In this document: in pieces, positions 61,681 to 64,000 of the stretch
Position numbering within the stretch: the stretch's first letter is position 1
How the letters are laid out: every line of letters begins with the position of its first letter
Assembly (NCBI GenBank): GCA_017540605.1
Contig: JAFYAS010000045.1
Span: forward strand, 1-64,000
Direction: 5' to 3'
DNA from: Lachnospiraceae bacterium
GTDB taxonomy: Bacteria; Bacillota; Clostridia; Lachnospirales; Lachnospiraceae
DNA: 64,000 nucleotides
The notes under the pieces: generated by a model
Database searches by the model: none
What the model was told of the DNA's origin: nothing
Seen by the model: only the letters and a program-made list of their open reading frames with translations
Program-made: the position numbers and the translations under genes

Positions 61681-61712
61681 CGAAGCGCGCCTTGTGGTAG
61701 GGCTTGTTTTGT
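61681..61712 (+). repeat. Degenerate copy of the 59970 hairpin
   Basis: CGAAGCGCGCCTTGTGGTAG and the following GGCTTGTTTT resemble the terminator at 59969-59998 with several changes that weaken the stem. The rest of the gap 61574-61837 is AT-rich, with no gene or clear signal apart from a short leader before 61838. Confidence 0.5.
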
Positions 61713-61837
61713 GCTATCATCTGACATAGTAAAGATGTTGACCATAGGCTTTAGATCGTATTATATATCAAATCATAGGGCTGATATATTTCTGCAGATG
61801 AGCTTGTTTGATATTTAAGATCAACAAAGTATAATCG

Positions 61838-62641
61838 ATGGAGTTTTATAAAATGCAATTTTCAGATATAGATAACGGAAAGTCCTTTGATTGGGGAAAT
61901 ACTTCAAAGGATTACGCGAAATACAGAGATATTTATCCCGGTGAATTCTATGAAAGTATTATAGATCTCGGGTTGTGTTTGGACGGACAGAAGGTGCTTG
62001 ATGTCGGAACAGGGAGCGGAGTGCTTCCGAGAAATATGTATCGTTATGGTGCGAAATGGATAGGAACTGATATTTCAGAAAATCAGATCGAACAGGCAAG
62101 GCTTCTTGCTGCGGAGAAAGGGATGAATATTGAGTTTTATTCATGCCCGGCCGAAGAGGTGGATTATCCGGATGACACCTTTGATGTTATAACTGTTTGT
62201 CAGTGTATCTGGTATCTGGACGCGAAGGAGATAGCTAAGAGCTTTGCAAGGATGATTAAGCCTGGTGGGAAATTGCTGATCCTTTATATGGGATGGCTTC
62301 CTTACGAGGATCCTATTGCCGGAAAAAGCGAGGAGATCATTTTAAAACACAACCCAAACTGGTCTTCTTATGGAGATACTGTTCATCCGGTTTATGTACC
62401 GGAGGAGCTTTTGACAAACTTTGATATGGTGCTACAAAAAGAATTCCGGGTAAATGTCACATTTACAAGAGAAAGCTGGCATGGACGAATGCGTGCGTGC
62501 AGGGGAGTGGGAGCTACAATGGATGACAATAAACTTCGCGAGTGGAATGAGGAGCATATCCGGATGCTTAATGAAAATGCTCCGGAAGAATTTGAGGTAA
62601 AGCATTATGTTTCCATTGCTGAATTGCAGGTGAAAAAATAA
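61838..62641 (+). CDS. Class I SAM-dependent methyltransferase
   Basis: 267 residues. The SAM site is clear: motif I VLDVGTGSGVLPRN (about 48-61), the acidic residue after strand 2 in GTDISENQIEQA, then ITVCQCIWYLD. It belongs to the Methyltransf_11 type of small-molecule methyltransferases. The start has a weak site (GATGGAG). The substrate is unknown. A VOC protein follows 45 nt later, and a radical SAM protein after that, possibly one transcription unit. Confidence 0.85.
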   Translation: MEFYKMQFSDIDNGKSFDWGNTSKDYAKYRDIYPGEFYESIIDLGLCLDGQKVLDVGTGSGVLPRNMYRYGAKWIGTDISENQIEQARLLAAEKGMNIEFYSCPAEEVDYPDDTFDVITVCQCIWYLDAKEIAKSFARMIKPGGKLLILYMGWLPYEDPIAGKSEEIILKHNPNWSSYGDTVHPVYVPEELLTNFDMVLQKEFRVNVTFTRESWHGRMRACRGVGATMDDNKLREWNEEHIRMLNENAPEEFEVKHYVSIAELQVKK

Positions 62642-62686
62642 GAATTAGAGAGAAAGCAATACTATAAATTATTTTTAAGGAGATCA

Positions 62687-63076
62687 ATGATCGTGAAGAT
62701 AGAACACGTTGCAATGTATGTAGAGAATCTTGAAGCATGCAGGGATTTCTTTGTAAAGTATTTAGGCGGAACCGCGAATGACGGCTATCACAACAAGACC
62801 ACAGGCTTTAGATCCTATTTCATAAGCTTTGATGACGGAGCAAGACTTGAGGTCATGAATAAGCCCGGCATAGTCGGCGTTGATATAAAGCCGGAGAGTA
62901 TGGGATACAGTCATGTTGCTTTTTCTGTCGGAAGCAAGGAAAGAGTAGATGAACTTACGAAGGAGATAGAAGCCGCAGGATACAAGGTAGTAAGCGGCCC
63001 CAGAACCACGGGTGACGGTTACTATGAAAGCCAGATCGTGGTGATAGAGGGCAATAGGATCGAGATCACGGTGTAG
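62687..63076 (+). CDS. VOC-fold (glyoxalase-like) protein
   Basis: 129 residues, two beta-alpha-beta-beta-beta modules of the vicinal oxygen chelate fold. Metal-ligand-type residues are seen in KIEHVAMYVENLE (His), DDGARLEVM (Glu), YSHVAFSVG (His) and GNRIEITV (Glu). Members include glyoxalases, dioxygenases and resistance proteins, so the reaction is open. AAGGAGATCA precedes the ATG. Confidence 0.88.
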   Translation: MIVKIEHVAMYVENLEACRDFFVKYLGGTANDGYHNKTTGFRSYFISFDDGARLEVMNKPGIVGVDIKPESMGYSHVAFSVGSKERVDELTKEIEAAGYKVVSGPRTTGDGYYESQIVVIEGNRIEITV

Positions 63077-63097
63077 ATACTAAAGGAGGGCTGATAA

Positions 63098-63976
63098 ATG
63101 CATTTCGTGGATGCTAAAGGGATACTGTCCGGAAACGGCGGATACCTTGGAATGAATATATACAGAGGCTGTACTCACGGATGTATTTATTGCGACAGCA
63201 GAAGCAAATGTTATCAGTTTACACATCCCTTTGAGGATATCGAGGTAAAACAGAATGCTCCGGAGCTTCTTTTTAAGACACTTAAGTCAAAAAGAAAGAT
63301 AAGCATGATCGGAACAGGTGCGATGTCAGATCCTTATATGCATTGTGAAGAGGAGCTGGGGCTTACGAGAAAGTGCCTTGAGATCATAAGAGACTTAGGC
63401 TTTGGAGTAGCGATACAGACAAAGTCCGATCGCATTTTACGGGATATAGATATTCTTGATGAGATCAACAAGAACACCAAAGCGGTGGTGCAGATGACAC
63501 TTACCACTTATGATGACGAGCTTTGTAGTATAGTTGAGCCGAATGTATGCAATACCAAGCGTCGTATAGAAGTGCTTGAAGAAATGAAAAAAAGAGGCAT
63601 CCCGACGGTCGTATGGATCACGCCGATTCTTCCTTTTATCAATGACACGAAGGAGAATGTTTCGGCAATACTTAATGAATGTGTCCGCGTGGGAGTAAAG
63701 GGCATCATAGATTTTGGTATGGGACTGACTTTAAGAGAAGGCGACAGGGAATACTTTTATGCCGCCCTTGATAAGCATTTTCCGGGGATGAAGGATAAAT
63801 ATATCAAGACCTATGGAAATGCATATGAGCTACCCAGTCCAAACGCCAAGGAGCTTAAAGAACTTCTTAGGACCATCTGCGAGGATAACGGGATCCCGTG
63901 GAAGCCGGATGATTGTTTTAGGTATATGGGCGAGATTCCCGATAAGTATCCGCAGATGAGTTTGTTTGAGATGTGA
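63098..63976 (+). CDS. Radical SAM protein (SPL-like family)
   Basis: 292 residues with the iron-sulfur motif CTHGCIYC (about 25-32) and the SAM-binding core (GTGAMSDPY, QTKSDRILRD, VVWITPILPF). It resembles the SPL/Rv2578c-like radical SAM group. A spore photoproduct lyase activity is not implied. AAGGAGGGCTGATAA precedes the ATG. The gene is complete, ending 24 bp before the window edge. Confidence 0.88.
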   Translation: MHFVDAKGILSGNGGYLGMNIYRGCTHGCIYCDSRSKCYQFTHPFEDIEVKQNAPELLFKTLKSKRKISMIGTGAMSDPYMHCEEELGLTRKCLEIIRDLGFGVAIQTKSDRILRDIDILDEINKNTKAVVQMTLTTYDDELCSIVEPNVCNTKRRIEVLEEMKKRGIPTVVWITPILPFINDTKENVSAILNECVRVGVKGIIDFGMGLTLREGDREYFYAALDKHFPGMKDKYIKTYGNAYELPSPNAKELKELLRTICEDNGIPWKPDDCFRYMGEIPDKYPQMSLFEM

Positions 63977-64000
63977 AGATGATTCATTTATATATACCAA

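Overview
The window looks like a low-GC Firmicute chromosome, most likely a member of the Lachnospiraceae (a Butyrivibrio/Pseudobutyrivibrio-like rumen or gut clostridium). The reasons are a Cas12a-type CRISPR array, clostridial gene order (nusB-xseA-xseB-ispA-dxs-tlyA-nadK-recN and yicC-gmk-rpoZ-murE-priA-def), strong Shine-Dalgarno sites, large secreted proline-rich and leucine-rich-repeat proteins, and a MurE of the meso-diaminopimelate type. The genus is a guess; no rRNA or tRNA gene was seen.

Positions 1-32100 are mostly accessory. A type V-A CRISPR array is cut by the left edge. It is followed by a decayed and an intact copy of the same small membrane protein, a truncated Rpn-type nuclease, a zinc-ribbon/Tim44-like membrane protein and a short GH29 fucosidase. 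Three secreted proteins with proline/glycine-rich segments (4532-5170, 6909-8396, 12482-15307) share a promoter design: 7-bp repeats of the type TTTTAGG spaced 11 bp apart, ending exactly 9 nt before the -10 box. This points to one OmpR/PhoB-type regulator encoded elsewhere. Also here are a LysR/DinB divergent pair, a diguanylate cyclase, a DUF2975-like/HTH pair with two tiny genes, an alpha/beta hydrolase, two NTPase loci, a 2882-residue surface protein, a Y-family DNA polymerase and an EAL phosphodiesterase.

Positions 32300-52350 are the conserved core, almost all on the plus strand: efp, an Asp23-family gene, nusB, exodeoxyribonuclease VII, isoprenoid synthesis (ispA, dxs), tlyA, nadK, recN, a SleB-like hydrolase, glgA, rqcH, yicC, gmk, rpoZ, murE, priA and def. 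Three genes usual in this order in relatives are not at their expected places: argR (before recN), remA (between yicC and gmk, where a palindrome-rich element sits) and fmt (after def).

Positions 52400-64000 hold an ABC-F ATPase, a TetR-controlled ABC exporter with three near-identical operator palindromes, two more NTPase genes, a methyltransferase, a VOC-fold protein and a radical SAM protein.

The most unusual signal is a scattered set of four stand-alone NTPases (16611, 18138, 58903, 60020), each with its own private repeat or palindrome at its promoter. Two of them, which resemble Orc1/Cdc6-type AAA ATPases with a C-terminal winged helix, have arrays of exactly 10-bp units: eight in one case, and three blocks of three units in the other. 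One is followed by a 52-residue gene with a perfect ribosome binding site. Three of the loci abut hairpins that recur around them, which suggests movable cassettes.
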